Below, piece after piece: positions 25,260 through 36,769 of a stretch of DNA of 64,000 bases. A model generated the notes under the pieces. The model saw only the letters and a list, made by a program, of their open reading frames with translations. It made no database searches and was not told the DNA's origin. This stretch comes from Parelaphostrongylus tenuis. Lineage: Eukaryota > Nematoda > Chromadorea > Rhabditida > Metastrongylidae. Within the stretch, counting starts at the first letter, position 1. Each line of letters opens with the position of its first letter. The stretch lies in assembly GCA_019055375.1 (NCBI GenBank), contig JAHQIW010001214.1, positions 47,474 to 111,473 of the forward strand, read 5' to 3'. The position numbers were made by a program, and so were the translations under genes.

Positions 25260-26150
25260 ACTTGGATAAAAGTCGATTATCACTTGAGTTTTGTTAGCCA
25301 CCGAATTTATCGATAAACGGTTTCATTCTCAGAATTTCTCAGTGTAAAATAGAACTTTTCCTGACCAACGCTCAACAATACTTCTTTGATCTACAAGGAC
25401 TCACTATAAATAATCTAACAAAGAAGCACCAAGCGACGAAATAAACGACTGAAAATTCGTGCGCGCTCTGAAATCGATGCTCATGGCTTTTTTATATGCG
25501 CCAGCCTGCTCATTGCAGTCAATGCGCATCATTGCAAAAAGGTAAAGCAAGCGTGCAAACTAATGAACACGAATAATGTGCACATGTGAGTGATGAACTG
25601 CTCGTTCAGTCGTAATCTTGAAGTAAATCACGACCAGAGGCCGAGGAAATTGACCTGCATCGATTCATATTTGTTAATGTGAAATACGCGCAATATTTGC
25701 GCGAATTTGGCGTTCTATGCACAATCTTTGGGTGTGAGGCGTTCGAAGAAGAGCCTGGATCTTCTGGTCGCGTATCGGTTGTCCGTTATCCTACAGTTGT
25801 TCTTCGGCTGCGTTTCATCATTTCTCGTCTATTTTATTTATATTTTCTTTGGCGAGCATTCCATCCACTGATGTGCTGATGTATTCCAAAGAGAAATAGA
25901 ATGATATGAAGTTATGCAATCTCTCCATAAAAACAGCCGTTGTCTAACTTTTAGTTGTTGTTACTTACAGTTCTTTTTAGTGTCGTGGTTGTCTTTCCGA
26001 ATTGTCTTCCTTTCACCCCAATGACTAGGGTTAAGAAAACTTTTTAGAAAAAAAAGCAAGTAATATTTCTTCCACCAGTCAGCAATGCGAGATGGTTTCA
26101 TTCCATGTGGAGTTTATTGGCTGCCACTAGCCCTTTAGGGACCAAACGGT
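25260..26150. other. Copy-1 counterpart of the region upstream of SDHC, no gene seen
   Basis: 25260-25560 matches 55600-55870 (shared phrases agcaccaagcgacga and gcgccagc). The block continues weakly to about 25880, which parallels the GC-rich 55950-56240 region. No coding exon is visible. In copy 2 this lies some 4 kb upstream of SDHC. Confidence 0.55.
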
Positions 26151-26389
26151 ACGTCTCGTCTTGCCGCGCGACATTAAGTCTTACTCAGCTACTGTAATGG
26201 CGGCGTCGCGCTTCGTGGGAAAGCAGGCACATCTCGTAGGAAATAAGATGCAGGCAGCCAGGCATGCATGCGCAAACATGAAAATTCTGTCCGCCTGCGT
26301 ATCTGAAACTTTTGGAGCGATGGATGTGAGGGGACAAGCCCATGTTTCGAGAGAACATTTTTATATATTTATTTACTCGACCGTCATCA

Positions 26390-26632
26390 CATTTTTGTTG
26401 TGCGGATCCCAGCACTTCTAACGATTGATTTGTTTTTCGTTTTCTTTTTAATTGACGTAGAAAACTGGTTGAGCATGTCTCCTTGCATTCTCGACGATAG
26501 ACTGGCTGTGGCCTTCCATAGGACGCACTTGTTGATTGCCAAAGAGTGTTGGGGGAAGGGGCGGAGGGTGGAGCTCGAATCCATGCGCTCCGCGAACTAG
26601 AACACAAACATTCGGCCACGGCGCCCCGAGAG
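26390..26632 (-). mobile_element. tRNA-derived SINE, family II
   Basis: The reverse complement begins gggcgccgtggccgaatg, carries a box-B-like ggattcgagctcc, and continues into a body with gcgtcctatgga, gccacagcc and caaggagac, as in the copies at 47133 and 54303. It interrupts copy 1 of the duplication upstream of the SDHC ghost. Confidence 0.7.
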
Positions 26633-27099
26633 AATATTTGTATCAACTTAAAATAGTGAAATTTCGTTGGTTTTTACAGTGATAATTTTAGCACAAAGAA
26701 CGTTTATATGTTCCCTTTTACGTCTACGTTTTCTGTTTCAACGAGAAAACCACAACGCTCTGAAAAGAAGATTATTTTTAGCTGGTGTACGAAATGTCTC
26801 TTGTAGTTTAATTGACGTTCTTGTAATCATTCAATAGTGTGAGGAATGCGAATTTACATACCAAGCTTGGTTTGTGATTCGACCTCTATACAACGTGTTA
26901 CTTACAGAGAGAAATAAGGTTTTGCTTATAAAGTGCGCCATTTCAACTTCACACCGGACTCTGTGGTAATTTGCTAAGTTAAGTGCTAATTATGGGGAGC
27001 TTTATCGCTACAAAAAGATTGAATAATTGATTGAAACTTTCATATATGTATTCTCAAGGTTTCTTTTTTAATTGCTTTTAAACGAGTGCTGTAATACTA

Positions 27100-27243
27100 T
27101 TGTAGGAGAAGATCACGTCAATGAGTAGACTTCTTTGTCAACGTATTACTGTCGGTCAGTTTACGCTCATCGCCACAATAATCGCTTCATTTTGTGGTAA
27201 AGATATCAGTCTAGGAGTGGGTTGCGCCTATCCGCAACGTCAC
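27100..27243 (+). pseudogene. Ghost of SDHC (mev-1) exon 1
   Basis: The stretch from tattgtaggag through ATG (27121) to ccgcaacgtcac aligns with the 3' splice site and exon 1 of SDHC at 60021-60180. Shared readable pieces are MSRLLC, RIT.GQFT and the nucleotide run aggagtggg. A short deletion and substitutions remove the frame. Homology includes the intronic side of the splice site, so this is a DNA-level duplicate and not a retrocopy. It ends where PLE-like sequence starts; no other SDHC exon is present nearby. Confidence 0.75.
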
Positions 27244-27350
27244 AAATTTTTGACATTTAGTCAGTGTAATTTTACCTTGTAGTGCTCTTGACGTATTTTT
27301 ACAGTATATTTTTGGTCCTTTCATGAGGTCTTTCATAGGCAATTGTACAG

Positions 27351-27393
27351 TTCAATACACGTGTTGCGGCCTAGCAGCCTCGTCAGTTGCAAT
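27351..27393 (-). ncRNA. Hammerhead-like motif in a PLE end, core damaged
   Basis: The minus strand reads TTGCAA, CTGACGA, GGCTGCTAGGCC, then GCAAC and the palindrome ACACGTGT. It matches the 56371-56413 motif closely, but GAAA has become GCAA, which should stop catalysis. Flanks (27290-27520) match PLE-end sequence at 58220-58300. Confidence 0.5.
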
Positions 27394-27894
27394 GGTGTCT
27401 TTCGTCTAAACCAATCCCTTTCGCGGGAGAACCCCCCTACATAGAGAAATCGTCGACGAACATATTACACTGCCTTGTTCTTTCGTGTTTTGATTCTTTT
27501 TTATTGATTGTGTATGACATCTTGAACAGCATTGCTATCTTACGTGTTATAGGTCATTTCGCGCACGAATTCCGCCATAAGCCCTCGGTCATCGATGAGT
27601 TGGTAAATCTTGCCGAGATAGCACCAGTTGCCCAATTGATCCCCGTTGCGAAGACGTAACTCTAATTTATTTTTGCTCAGTGAATCTATCAAATCAGTGA
27701 ACCTTGTTTGATGAGCATTATTGCGCTGACACTCCACTCTTGTCGACGTTTTTTTGGACAGAATGCGGAAAAGTACAGGTTATTGTGCATTTTATTAATC
27801 AAACAGAATTTTATCATGATGATTTAATGAGTTTTTTGCTTAATTTCGGCCGAGAACATAATTTATATATTGACTATTTTCAGTTGTGCTTGAG

Positions 27895-28720
27895 TGATGA
27901 ATCGTAAAAATGAGCTTGTCGCAGTATTTGAGTTGAACCACCACGAGAATAAAAACGGCCGATATTGATTTAAATTGGTTCAAAACCCAAGTATCTACAG
28001 AACCATGAAACATTTCAGAGAGACTAAAGTGACTAAGGACCGTCCTTGAAAAGGTCGTCCAACCAGATCGTCTATTCCAGAAAATATTCAGATGATCCGT
28101 TGCCAAATCTAACGAAATGCGCAGCAATCTATGCGCAAAGTAGCTCGGAAAGCTCGCGGTTTGCGGGTGGAGAGTCCAAATAATGTCAGGTGAAGCTGGA
28201 GCTGCCCAGTTACAATATCGCCCGTGTTCATTTTATGGGCAAAGAGGTGAAAAAGAAACGATAAGGCACTATCTATACAACGCTTAGATTGTAGTAGTAC
28301 TGATTTTCACAGGATCGGTCATGGTTCTGTCGTGTCTCAAGCTCGTCAAGACGCTCTTCTCTTCCGGGTTGAGAAATTGGCACAAATCGTGACTTGTAAA
28401 AGCTCACGCTCTGAGGTCAAGTAAAGACGCTCCTATCCTACTATTTCAGGGCTCCTAGCCAGAAAAAATTGACTCAACTAATAGACAACGCCGTTCGCCG
28501 ACAGTCGCTGAATTGATTGGAGCGTAGCTCGAGAGAAAGGTCAAGCGAGAGCCTCAATGATGGAGTGAAAGAGGCTAATAAGTACCGTAAAAGTTGATCA
28601 AAAGCTTAGTTCCAGCTCAGATCCCAGATTTGCTTATATGCCAGCACTCTTACGGCTGTATTTTACGTCATATCGTGCCGTTAGAATAAAAATTAGGTGA
28701 TAAATTAATTAAGAAGAAAA
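27895..28720 (+). pseudogene. Tc1/mariner-type transposase relic
   Basis: Plus-strand frames read MNRKNELVAVFELN, MKHFRETKVTKDRP, GRPTRSSIPENIQMI and MRKVARKARGLRVESPN. The order helix-turn-helix, RETG-type and GRP(R)-type boxes, then R.N...SMRK.AR is that of Tc1-like transposase N-termini. Stops and frameshifts are frequent, and no catalytic DDE region is recognisable. Confidence 0.65.
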
Positions 28721-29399
28721 CAAAATTTGTTAGAAACAGAAGCGTTTTACATTTTATCTTGTCGAAAACCATCACATAGACGATAACATGAAGCGTAAGA
28801 AGTTATTCCCAGGATCGGCCATCTATTAGACTCGACACTGATCGAACAAATCAGTGTTTTTTTTTTTTATTAAGAAGATCCAAGTTATTGATACTAGGGT
28901 ATATTGAGCCAGGTCGTAGTACGGTACTTAAAACGAAATGTAGTATTCTAATCCGAGCCAATGATCATACGGTGTTGAGAACTGACTCGAAGACCTATTT
29001 TACTCTAGCAACTGTACAGCATTTTAGGGCATTGTTCAGTGTTAATAGGATGTTGAATGTGGAACACTGACGAAAGCTTGTGATATCGACATGTTTGCCT
29101 GTACTGAAAAACTAGTGAGGAGTTAGGTAATGGTTTCAGAGAAAACTAATTATTGAAAAGGTACCTAACGCACGTCGTCTTACTACTGCTGAAGCTCATA
29201 TTATTGAAAACAGAAGCTGTCATGAGGTCTTAGCAAATTTAACATGGCACCTAATTTCAATCTTCAAAGTGCATGAACAATAATAATTTTAGGTCACTCC
29301 GCAAGCTTTGGCGTTAGAGAATCAAACATCAAATTTTATTCAATAAGATCCTTTCATTATATTTGGTCGACATGCCATGAGGTCAGGTAATGAGCTCTT

Positions 29400-29455
29400 G
29401 TACAGCCGATGAACGTGTTTCGACCTTACAGTCTCGTCAGTCAGGCAGAACCCGT
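29400..29455 (-). ncRNA. Hammerhead-ribozyme-like motif, core intact
   Basis: On the minus strand CTGACGA (29440-29434) is followed by a stem-loop GACT-GTAA-GGTC and GAAAC (29421-29417), which fits the consensus CUGANGA - stem II - GAAA. Stem I (GGGTTCTGCC side) is only partly matched on the 3' side, so this copy may fold poorly. Confidence 0.55.
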
Positions 29456-29843
29456 CCTTTTAATTTTTTATTAGCCAATCCTCTTGGAGCTTGTTCTCCC
29501 TACAGAGAGCTATTGAAAACGAACGATTTACACTGTATGTCACGTGAAAATATCACCGGACTTACAGCGTTTTACACACGACTTTGGCTGGTATTTTCAT
29601 AATATTATGCCTTTATTCTGAGTGTTATCTCAAGACCACGATGCAAGACACATGAAATAAAGGTATAATAAAATAGGAAAACCATCGAAAGAAGAATCGG
29701 GTGTGCAGCACTGAAAGTTCACTGATATATTCACCTGACTTACAGTTGTAAACGCTTCGTCTGTGACTACCTCCCCCCTCTGTAGGGAGAGTAGGGCTTC
29801 ATCGACTGAGGAACTGATGAGTATAGGAGATCGAAAGAGCGAC

Positions 29844-29914
29844 GGGTTCTGCACTTGACTGACGAGACTTGTCCCAGCGTTCGAAACACGTGTAGCGGGC
29901 TGTATACAGAACCC
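29844..29914 (+). ncRNA. Hammerhead-ribozyme-like motif with long stem I
   Basis: CTGACGA (29859-29865) and GAAAC (29883-29887) frame a 17-nt stem II region whose pairing is imperfect. GGGTTCTG (29844-29851) and CAGAACCC (29907-29914) are exact reverse complements, closing stem I beyond an internal loop. After GAAA comes ACACGTGT, a self-complementary stem III segment, as in minimal PLE hammerheads that are thought to act as dimers. Confidence 0.6.
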
Positions 29915-29984
29915 ATTTACCAAAAACCACATGACATGTTGGCTCAAATAATAATGAAGGATCTATTAAAATTTTGAGCGTGGT

Positions 29985-30590
29985 CTTAATGAAAACGCTT
30001 GAAATAAAGGTATAATATGACTGAATTTATTAGCCAGAAATGATAAATCTGCATAACTCTGGTATTGGTCAAATGCGCATTTTCATGGGAACATTTTGGC
30101 ATACATCTTGGTCATACATTCCTAGAGATAGAGCTGCTGTGAGGACAAAGTTGCTTGCTACTCATGCCCGAATGGCACCCCGGGGGAAATATTAGTGAAG
30201 CGGCGCGAAGATTAGTGGAGCTGGGGAGACGAAACGCTTGTAGAAAGGACGGCTAGGAAGTGGGTTTGCGAATTCAAAGCTGGAAGTGAACAGCTGGAGG
30301 AGCAGCTTTATTCGGGCCGTGCACAGAAGCTCCATTAATCTTGCACGCCGCTTCACTAGCATTTCTGCTACGCGTCATTCGTGCTTGAGTAGCCAGGCGA
30401 TTTCGATCCCACGACAGCTCCAGCTCGAATCAAGTTACACGATTTGTATATCAAAATGATGGCCAATATGCGCATATTAGAACAATACCAAAATCATACA
30501 ATTTCAATTACCTCTGTTTGATATTTGTGGGATTGATTCTATAGTGCCGACTTATGGAAAGCCTAAGACCACCGACTTGCCTCTTCCTAG
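29985..30590. mobile_element. Palindromic mariner derivative, copy 1
   Basis: The sequence around 30110-30330 carries a mariner transposase N-terminal region on the plus strand (tagtgaagcggcgcgaagat..., then gaaaggacggctaggaagtggg). From 30331 to 30440 the same region returns on the minus strand (ccattaatcttgcacgccgcttcac). The outer arms are also inverted and diverged: atcaaaatg and aataccaaaatcat on the right against related sequence on the left. The second copy, better preserved, is at 60604-61283. Confidence 0.6.
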
Positions 30591-31118
30591 TAAATGATGA
30601 TTTAGAACGGAATTTATAACTCACAGTATGTACTGTTAAGGCTGAGAGACTCACTGGCCGTCAAATTCCGAAGTTTCTCACGTTGTTCAGTAGATTTTAT
30701 TGTTATCTTGGAGGGGACATCAGTGGTAGAGGACCACTGATATTAAATTGAACTATATCGCCTAAATATATAAGATCCTTTTTATTGATTATCATTATGA
30801 CTGCAGCTGAAATCAATGAGTGTAAATGTGACTCAGCTTTGTCAAAATGTAATCGGAGTAGGTTTTAACGGCGAGCTGTCTAAGAATTAAAAGTACATCA
30901 AAAAATCGGCCACATATATCTCACTATAAATAAACTTCTAAAAACAACTATGTGAGTGAATTGTGTAACGCAGACTTTCAAGATTTTTGAAAAGGTCGTG
31001 ATCACGGGCTCCATTCAGCTCTCTCGACTATCAGCATCCCTAAGGGTTTCGTCAATGCTGAACGCTCCATCCATTACCTTTTTTCTTCTTACCTTTTTTT
31101 TCCTCTTATCCATTTGAA

Positions 31119-31430
31119 GAGCGCATGTGGCGCAGTGGTTAGAGGTGCCCTGTGTCGCACACGAGGTCAATGGTCCGATCTCGCGCTCATGGCTCACTAA
31201 GCCATCCATCCCTCCGGGGTCGGTAAATTACTGCCAGACGGGTCTCAGACTTGCCTGGGAGGATAAGTAGCACTGACTCGGTTCAGCGGGAGGTCTCCAC
31301 GAGTCATTGTAAAAGGCCAGATATGCATTCAATCACCTCAAACGAAGTTAAAAAGTGAAGCGAATGCATGACGCATCCCTCAGGGATTGATCAACGCCGA
31401 GAAGTTTATCCTTTATCCTTATCCTTTACC
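31119..31430 (+). mobile_element. tRNA-derived SINE, family I (best preserved)
   Basis: The head 31119-31187 can fold as a tRNA: GAGCGC at the start pairs with GCGCTC at the end, box A is tggcgcagtgg and box B is close to ggtccgatctc. The body contains ctccggggtcggtaaatt, gagactggtct-like and actgactcggttcagcggg, and the 3' end is repeats of tttatcc. Box A/B heads drive pol III transcription; mobilisation would depend on a LINE, perhaps the RTE family here. Confidence 0.85.
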
Positions 31431-32347
31431 CATCAAATGTATAGGAGACCGCTTCTGTTCGCACAATGTCTGAATTGATCGACTCATAATCTTTACGAAA
31501 ACGCTGAGTTTGGTTTAGTGTAAAGTAGTTACCGCACTATTCTTAATCGTGCTCGTCATGACACTTAACAAAGTCACTCGAGCTAGAGAGGCAATTTCCA
31601 TTTGATCCTGCTCAATCTATTGATATTTTGTCATGTAAGTCTTCGCGTTTTCTAGAATTTATTGCTCTCATTCCATCGCTCATCGTCCCTTGTTCTTCTA
31701 CACACCTCTCCCCTTGCTTCAGTCCATGCATGAGTTACAGGTGCAACTAAGAACTCGCCACTGTGCAATCAAATTGCTATCAGTATTTGATGAATTAGTG
31801 CAAGTTAGGTGATCATTAAGACGATGTTCGCGAAGCAGTTTCAATATCCTTTGATTCTATGGAATATCTTAGTCATAACGGATAAAATCAGAGGCAAAGA
31901 AGCTGATTTATGGAGGAATCGGGCCAAATAGTAAATCAACGCAAGTCGGGTGATAAAATCCCCCGACACTGCAGTGACCAATACTCGAGCGCGTCGCTGA
32001 TAAAATGAATCACACCTATTCATTTGACTGTTTTGATGTGTTATGTGATTATCAAATTACTTTTATTTTTGAGCGAGATCTACGCAAGCAGTTGACTGAA
32101 GAGGCACTACTCCAGTGAAAAACATTGTTTGGCGAATATGATTACTGAATATAGTGCCGCAATATACAAGGTTCGCAAAAGTATCCAAGAAGCTACACTG
32201 GGTATCCAGGGTTACCATAACTTTATATTCTGTTAATTTTAGCATTGAAATAATGATCATTAATGTTGAGTTACTACTAAATTTTTTGTACAGTTTTAGT
32301 CTGGAATCTGCTTTATTTATTTTCGCATTTTCACGTGTGCTAAAGTT
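31431..32347. other. Intergenic, nothing recognised
   Basis: Only short AT-rich open frames are present and no repeat family could be assigned. Confidence 0.4.
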
Positions 32348-32578
32348 ATGCTTCCTAAAAGTGAACGTATCGCAGTAACTGAGCTGCACAAGAAGGGAAT
32401 GGAAACGACGGACATGGTCAGAATTGAGTGGTTTCAAACCAGCAACTGCAAGTCTGTGAAAAGTCTCAGAGAGACTCGAGGGGTTGGGGACCGCCCTCAG
32501 ATTAGTCGTTCATACCTCGTCTGCTCCAAAATCATTAATGAGTTGGGAAGAAAGTTCTGGAGCACTGCTAAAAATTGA
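32348..32578 (+). pseudogene. Tc1-like transposase N-terminal fragment
   Basis: The frame begins MLPKSERIAVTELHKKGM, then SVKSLRETRGVGDRP and KIINELGRK. It is the DNA-binding part of a Tc1-like transposase, different from the 27.9 kb relic. The GRPR box is damaged and nothing beyond it remains. Confidence 0.6.
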
Positions 32579-32599
32579 AAAAATTTTCCAGAATAAAAA

Positions 32600-33110
32600 A
32601 AAGCATTAAAAAACTATTCTTCAGAATAAAGGCCATCGTCTTATATAAGTTTTAGTCACCGGTTCTCCATGTTTCGGATCTGGTTGCTTGAAGTAGCGCT
32701 TCATCGATTTTGAATCGAAGAGCTCTCGACATGCTCTTCAATTTCATTGAACGATTCAAATCGGGCGTCCTGCACGAAGTTTGTCTGCGAGGTTAAGATC
32801 TCCGGCATCTATGCTTTACCAGCGTGCGGCAACATATTTGCTTGTTGTGCCTACCCTTCAACTTCGTTGATTTCATCGACGGCAACTCGCTGTGAAAGAT
32901 CCTTCCTCCAATAGTAACTCAAGAAAACTCGAACCTCTAGTGTATCGTTGGAGATGGCAGAGGTTAGTAATAAAGTTAAAATAACGATGAATGATACCTA
33001 GGCTTTCAGTGGGATATTCCCACATTAGAAATTGCAATATTCCTATGAAATGCATGAGGTAAACTCATGCTTATCAAAGGGCCCCCGTTCTTTCTTTCTA
33101 ACCTAATCAA
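32600..33110 (-). pseudogene. Mariner transposase C-terminal relic
   Basis: The block parallels 11115-11600 in order and wording on the nucleotide level (for example cttcaacttcgttgat against cttcaacttcgctgat, and aggctttcagtgggatattcccacat against aggccttcaatgagaaaatcccacat). It is broken by frameshifts. Two copies share more than the transposase, so the element end is included. Confidence 0.6.
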
Positions 33111-33114
33111 AAGA

Positions 33115-34155
33115 TTCGCTGCCAATCACACAACCATGTAGTTTTCCTTAAAAAAATTTATTTTTCCCAGTATCATATGTCGAAACAACGTGCAGATTTA
33201 TATTTTACTGAACGAAGCACAGGTCTATGTTAAATTTTGGAAGATAGATCTGTTTGCTAGTTTTTCATGGTGCACAATATAGGTACATCTCGCGATGAGG
33301 AGGACCTCAAGTCCATCAACATAGATACCCTGGCGTCACTAGACAAGCCATGGCATCGGTACAGTAAGGAAACACTTAGTAATGTGCGCTTAGGTATACT
33401 TAATCACATGTAGGCTTTATCTTTTAATCCATACTGATTAAATATTAGTCAATTACCTCGAATGTACAACTTCCAATGTACCTATGCCATATCGTGTCCA
33501 ACGACACCAGGCTATCCATAATGATATACTCAAGATCCTCTGCATGAAATGCATCATAAAACTAGCAGACAAATCTTTTAGAGTCCACCATAGACCAATA
33601 CTTTGTCCGAAAAATGTGAAACTGCGGACTGTTTCGTCGTATGATATTGGGAAAAATCATTTGTGTATAAGAAAAAAGTACATGGTTGTGTGAATCTCTT
33701 TACAATGTCTCGCTATGCAAATGTGAGCCAAACGATGGCTGTTTGAATGCATCTAATACGCATAAAAATGCTCTCAGAAGAAACCGTCCTTCGGCTGATT
33801 TCACCGTCGACAATTCTAATGAATGACGGCGTAGATGGAAATTACGTAACCGTTCAAACCGATACAAGAGCCAATGTTGTGAGTAGGTTAAAGAATGCGA
33901 AAAATTGATTTTCTAACAAAGGCAAAGCGCTTTTGAGCAAAGTGAGTAGCGTTTTGGCCATGGAGAATGAACAATGAACACAATTTTTGTTTGCAAAAAA
34001 GAAAGGGACAACTGAAAACATTGTATCGGCTGTGTAAACGCTTAACGGTAATAACTCGATAAAAGTGAGATGAATCGATACACGATACCTAGTTTTCACA
34101 CTATGTTTTCTTTTAGCGAAATTCACTTTCATTTTGATTTTTTTGACATTTCAGA
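33115..34155. other. Sequence upstream of the astacin pseudogene, nothing recognised
   Basis: I see no coding exon or known repeat. The last bases (ttttttgacatttcag) form a good 3' splice site directly before the astacin ATG. Confidence 0.4.
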
Positions 34156-36769
34156 ATGTGGGTTTTATTACTCACATTTCCTACTGTCTTCGGCAGTGCG
34201 ACAATGTTCGACAGAGAAGAAAGCTATGCAGAAAAATTGCATGAGGCTAGACAACATGCTTAGTAACGTAAGACAATTTGCTCAACCGAATTTTTATAGG
34301 ATGGTCGACAGCTACTTTACGTTCGCTTAGACGTGATCTTTTACTTTTCCTAGGTCCCAAATGAGCATAATACGATGGAATTTCGCTTGAAAGCTCACAA
34401 ACTGCAGGAACGAGACGTCGACAAATACAGTGCATCCGAGGAACTGACTTAAGAGGAGTTGAGAGCGATGGATGTATGCACACTGTCTTTTGTATGGGCG
34501 CCTAAAAGGCAAAAAAATATGAATGTTTAGATGTATGCAAAAAGCATCCAGGGTCACCCAGATGTATCGGCCGCAGAAATCAACGGCGAAAAACATGTCG
34601 GCCTTGGAATGTTTCAAGGCGACATCATGCTAACCAGGTTCGCTCATTTCTGTAACTCACTGCTGTATGACTATATTTGTTATGTTCTTCTCCAGTTTAC
34701 AGAGAGCAAGCCTATGAGATATTGGAAGACATGAAGGTAAGCCTGGGTCGTCGCAAAAAACGACATGCTTATCGTGACAACAATTATCCTGCAACTCTGT
34801 GGTCGAACGGGATAAACTACGCATTTTGGAATGCATGTTTGTCTTTCTCTATTGTCTTCAATCTTCATTTTTGCAAACAGTTGACCATTTGAGGGTACAT
34901 ATTTCTAGGAAGATTTTCAGCTAACGCCGCAGAACGAGTATTCGTTAAAGCCACCGAAATCTGGAGGGATAATACCTGCCTTGAATCAGGGAGGATAGCT
35001 CAGGTAAATGAGCACTGCGACCGCTGATCGATTATGTTTTTATGGTCAAAAAAAATCATTTAAAAGTAAAATTTTCAGCCAGGGACAATTGTTGGTCACA
35101 TCTCGGAAGAATTGGTGGAACTCAATTTATGTCACTAGGAAATGGTTGCGCCTACGTATGCAAAATTGTTTCTGCACGATCTTGCAAAGAAATATAGAGA
35201 AGTTTCAGCTGATTAATAATCACATGCCTTGCTTATTTGATTTAGATAGGACTGCGTTTACACGAACTCGGCCACACCATAGGTCTCTATCACACGCAGT
35301 CCAGACACGATCGCGACAGTTACATCACACTTCATTACGAGAACTTAGTTGTAAGTCACTATTGAATCAGCACCACACAGTTGCGATCGAAAAGATGCAA
35401 TTTCAGTACGATTGGCATGACCAGTTCAATAAGGAGTCTGAAAGTACCAATTACAATTACAACATCACCTACGACTACGGGACTGTTATGCATTACCCAG
35501 GAGCCTCACCTGGGTAGGTCTATTTCCTGGACGTTTTAGTGAAATACAAAAATAAAACGATAAAAATGTTACTATTTTCCCGCATTGCATCGACCGGTAA
35601 GCCTTACATGATGCCTCGCGATCCCAAATACATGCCAACTCTTCGATCATATATACTTTCCTTCTACGAGAAACTCATGGTTAACCAGCACTAAAAACGT
35701 CTTGGTGAGTCTATAGCTGCGAGCGTATTTGATCTATTCACATTGCTCTTCTCCATTATGAAATTATATCTTTTGGACAAATGTCCTAAAGAATCCTGGA
35801 AAAAGTGTGAGAATGGCGGGTTCCCTCATCCAAGATACTGCTCAAAGTGCATTTGTCCCAGCGGATATGGAGGGCCACTGTGCAATAAAAGAGTGGTATA
35901 ATTAGAATTTGATGTCGTAGTGTCGTGAAATGAGGAATGATCTTTTCGATTTGCAGCCACCTGGGTGCGGTAAAGGACTAACAGCAACAGATGAATATCA
36001 AGAATTGTGGGATGTTGTGGGAAAGAAAAATTATGACCGATATGCTGCTAATGACGATTTCTACTTCTGCAACTACTAGATTCAGGTACATTAGTCTGAA
36101 ACCGACCTATTAGTACAAATGAATAGGTTATCGCTCAAGAGACCACCTGGCTCTAAGATCGAAGTTATTTTTCAAAACTACACTGAATACTTGGATTATT
36201 CCGGTTGCGTGTGGACTGGTGTTGAGATTAAAACGTTAGAAGATCAGCGTCACACTGGTTATAGGTAAATGTACACTGGCAACAAATTTAGCATCTTATG
36301 ATTCTGTGTTCATCACAAGTGTTCAGCTTCTGTTCTCCGGCGTATGGTGGAACACAATTGACCTCTGAGCATGACATGGTCCCCGTAATTACTTACAGCA
36401 GTGTTTACAAAGTCACAGCTCTTCTTCGCTATAAAATCCGTAATACTCATTTGCATTTGTGAGCATTTAAAGTGTTGTTAAAATAGTCTTATATGAATTG
36501 ATATAATTCTGATTCCTATGGCAGTGAAAAAACTAAATCAACATCTAAGCCAGTATCCGAAAAAACACCTCATCCGACTCCGATCACCACGACCACGAAG
36601 AAATGCTATACCCGTCTCTTGTACGTATGACTAAGTTGTCCTTGATACTTTCTCATAATCAAAAACATCGTTTAGGTGCACCCTCCTAGCGAGCTCTTTC
36701 AAATTTTGCGAGACCACTATGAACGATTTCAACTTCAAGGAAAATGTCTGCCCTTATTATTGTGATTAA
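34156..36769 (+). pseudogene. Astacin-family metalloprotease (nas-like) with EGF, CUB and ShK-like tail, disabled
   Basis: Exons read: 34156-34262 (signal peptide MWVLLLTFPTVFGSA), 34354-34473, 34531-34637 (pro-region switch FQGD), 34703-34836 (furin-like RRKKR, then YPATLWSNGINYAF), 34921-35003 (ERVFVKATEIW), 35079-35155 (CWSHLGRIGG), 35246-35350 (zinc site HELGHTIGLYH), 35407-35513 (Met-turn region YDYGTVMHYPG), about 35583-35693, about 35741-35895 (EGF-like), 35957-36085 and 36140-36439 (CUB), 36525-36620 (Thr/Pro linker) and 36676-36769 (Cys-rich, ShK-like, ending VCPYYCD). Lesions: stops at 34261 and 34450, a frameshift in the 34921 exon, a lost 3' splice AG at 35581-35582, stops at 35692 and 36077, and a phase clash before 36525. 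An AATAAA lies at 36786. The family secretes zinc proteases used in moulting and host invasion; this copy should make no full enzyme. Confidence 0.85.

Larger units (their letters stand above)
740..27243 (+). repeat. Copy 1 of a large direct segmental duplication
   Basis: This stretch is colinear with 41215-60250. Anchor pairs read by eye are 841-950 with 41240-41335, 1980-2290 with 43560-43870, 7220-7390 with 44515-44690, 7800-8220 with 45190-45575, 10050-10330 with 46630-46880, 12050-12140 with 47935-48015, 18270-18960 with 48365-48840, 21900-22260 with 54760-55010, 25260-25560 with 55600-55870, and 27100-27243 with 60025-60180. Order and orientation are kept; spacing differs because each copy took its own insertions. 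Divergence is high (many substitutions and indels), so the event is old. The unit is about 33-40 kb. It ends inside SDHC exon 1, where PLE-derived sequence begins. Confidence 0.75.
29365..29945. mobile_element. PLE ends in inverted orientation
   Basis: 29365-29590 and the reverse complement of 29720-29945 share long similar stretches, for example gtttcgaccttacagtctcgtcagtc against gtttcgaacgctgggacaagtctcgtcagtc (cut here by differences), ctccctacagag, and a terminal cagaacccgtc. Arms are about 225 bp with a spacer near 130 bp. Each arm holds a hammerhead-like motif. Inverted terminal repeats of this kind are known for Penelope-like elements; no coding part remains. Confidence 0.6.

Noticed and set aside
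26185..26646. 153-codon minus-strand open frame
   Set aside because: It reads through a family II SINE and flanking DNA; its peptide matches the SINE and not a protein.
29808..29840. CTGATGAG followed by GAAAG as a further hammerhead
   Set aside because: The bases between do not pair as stem II and no stem I partner was found.
31119..31187. A genuine tRNA gene
   Set aside because: The same tRNA-like head occurs on many SINE bodies here and the anticodon arm is not well formed; it is a SINE head.
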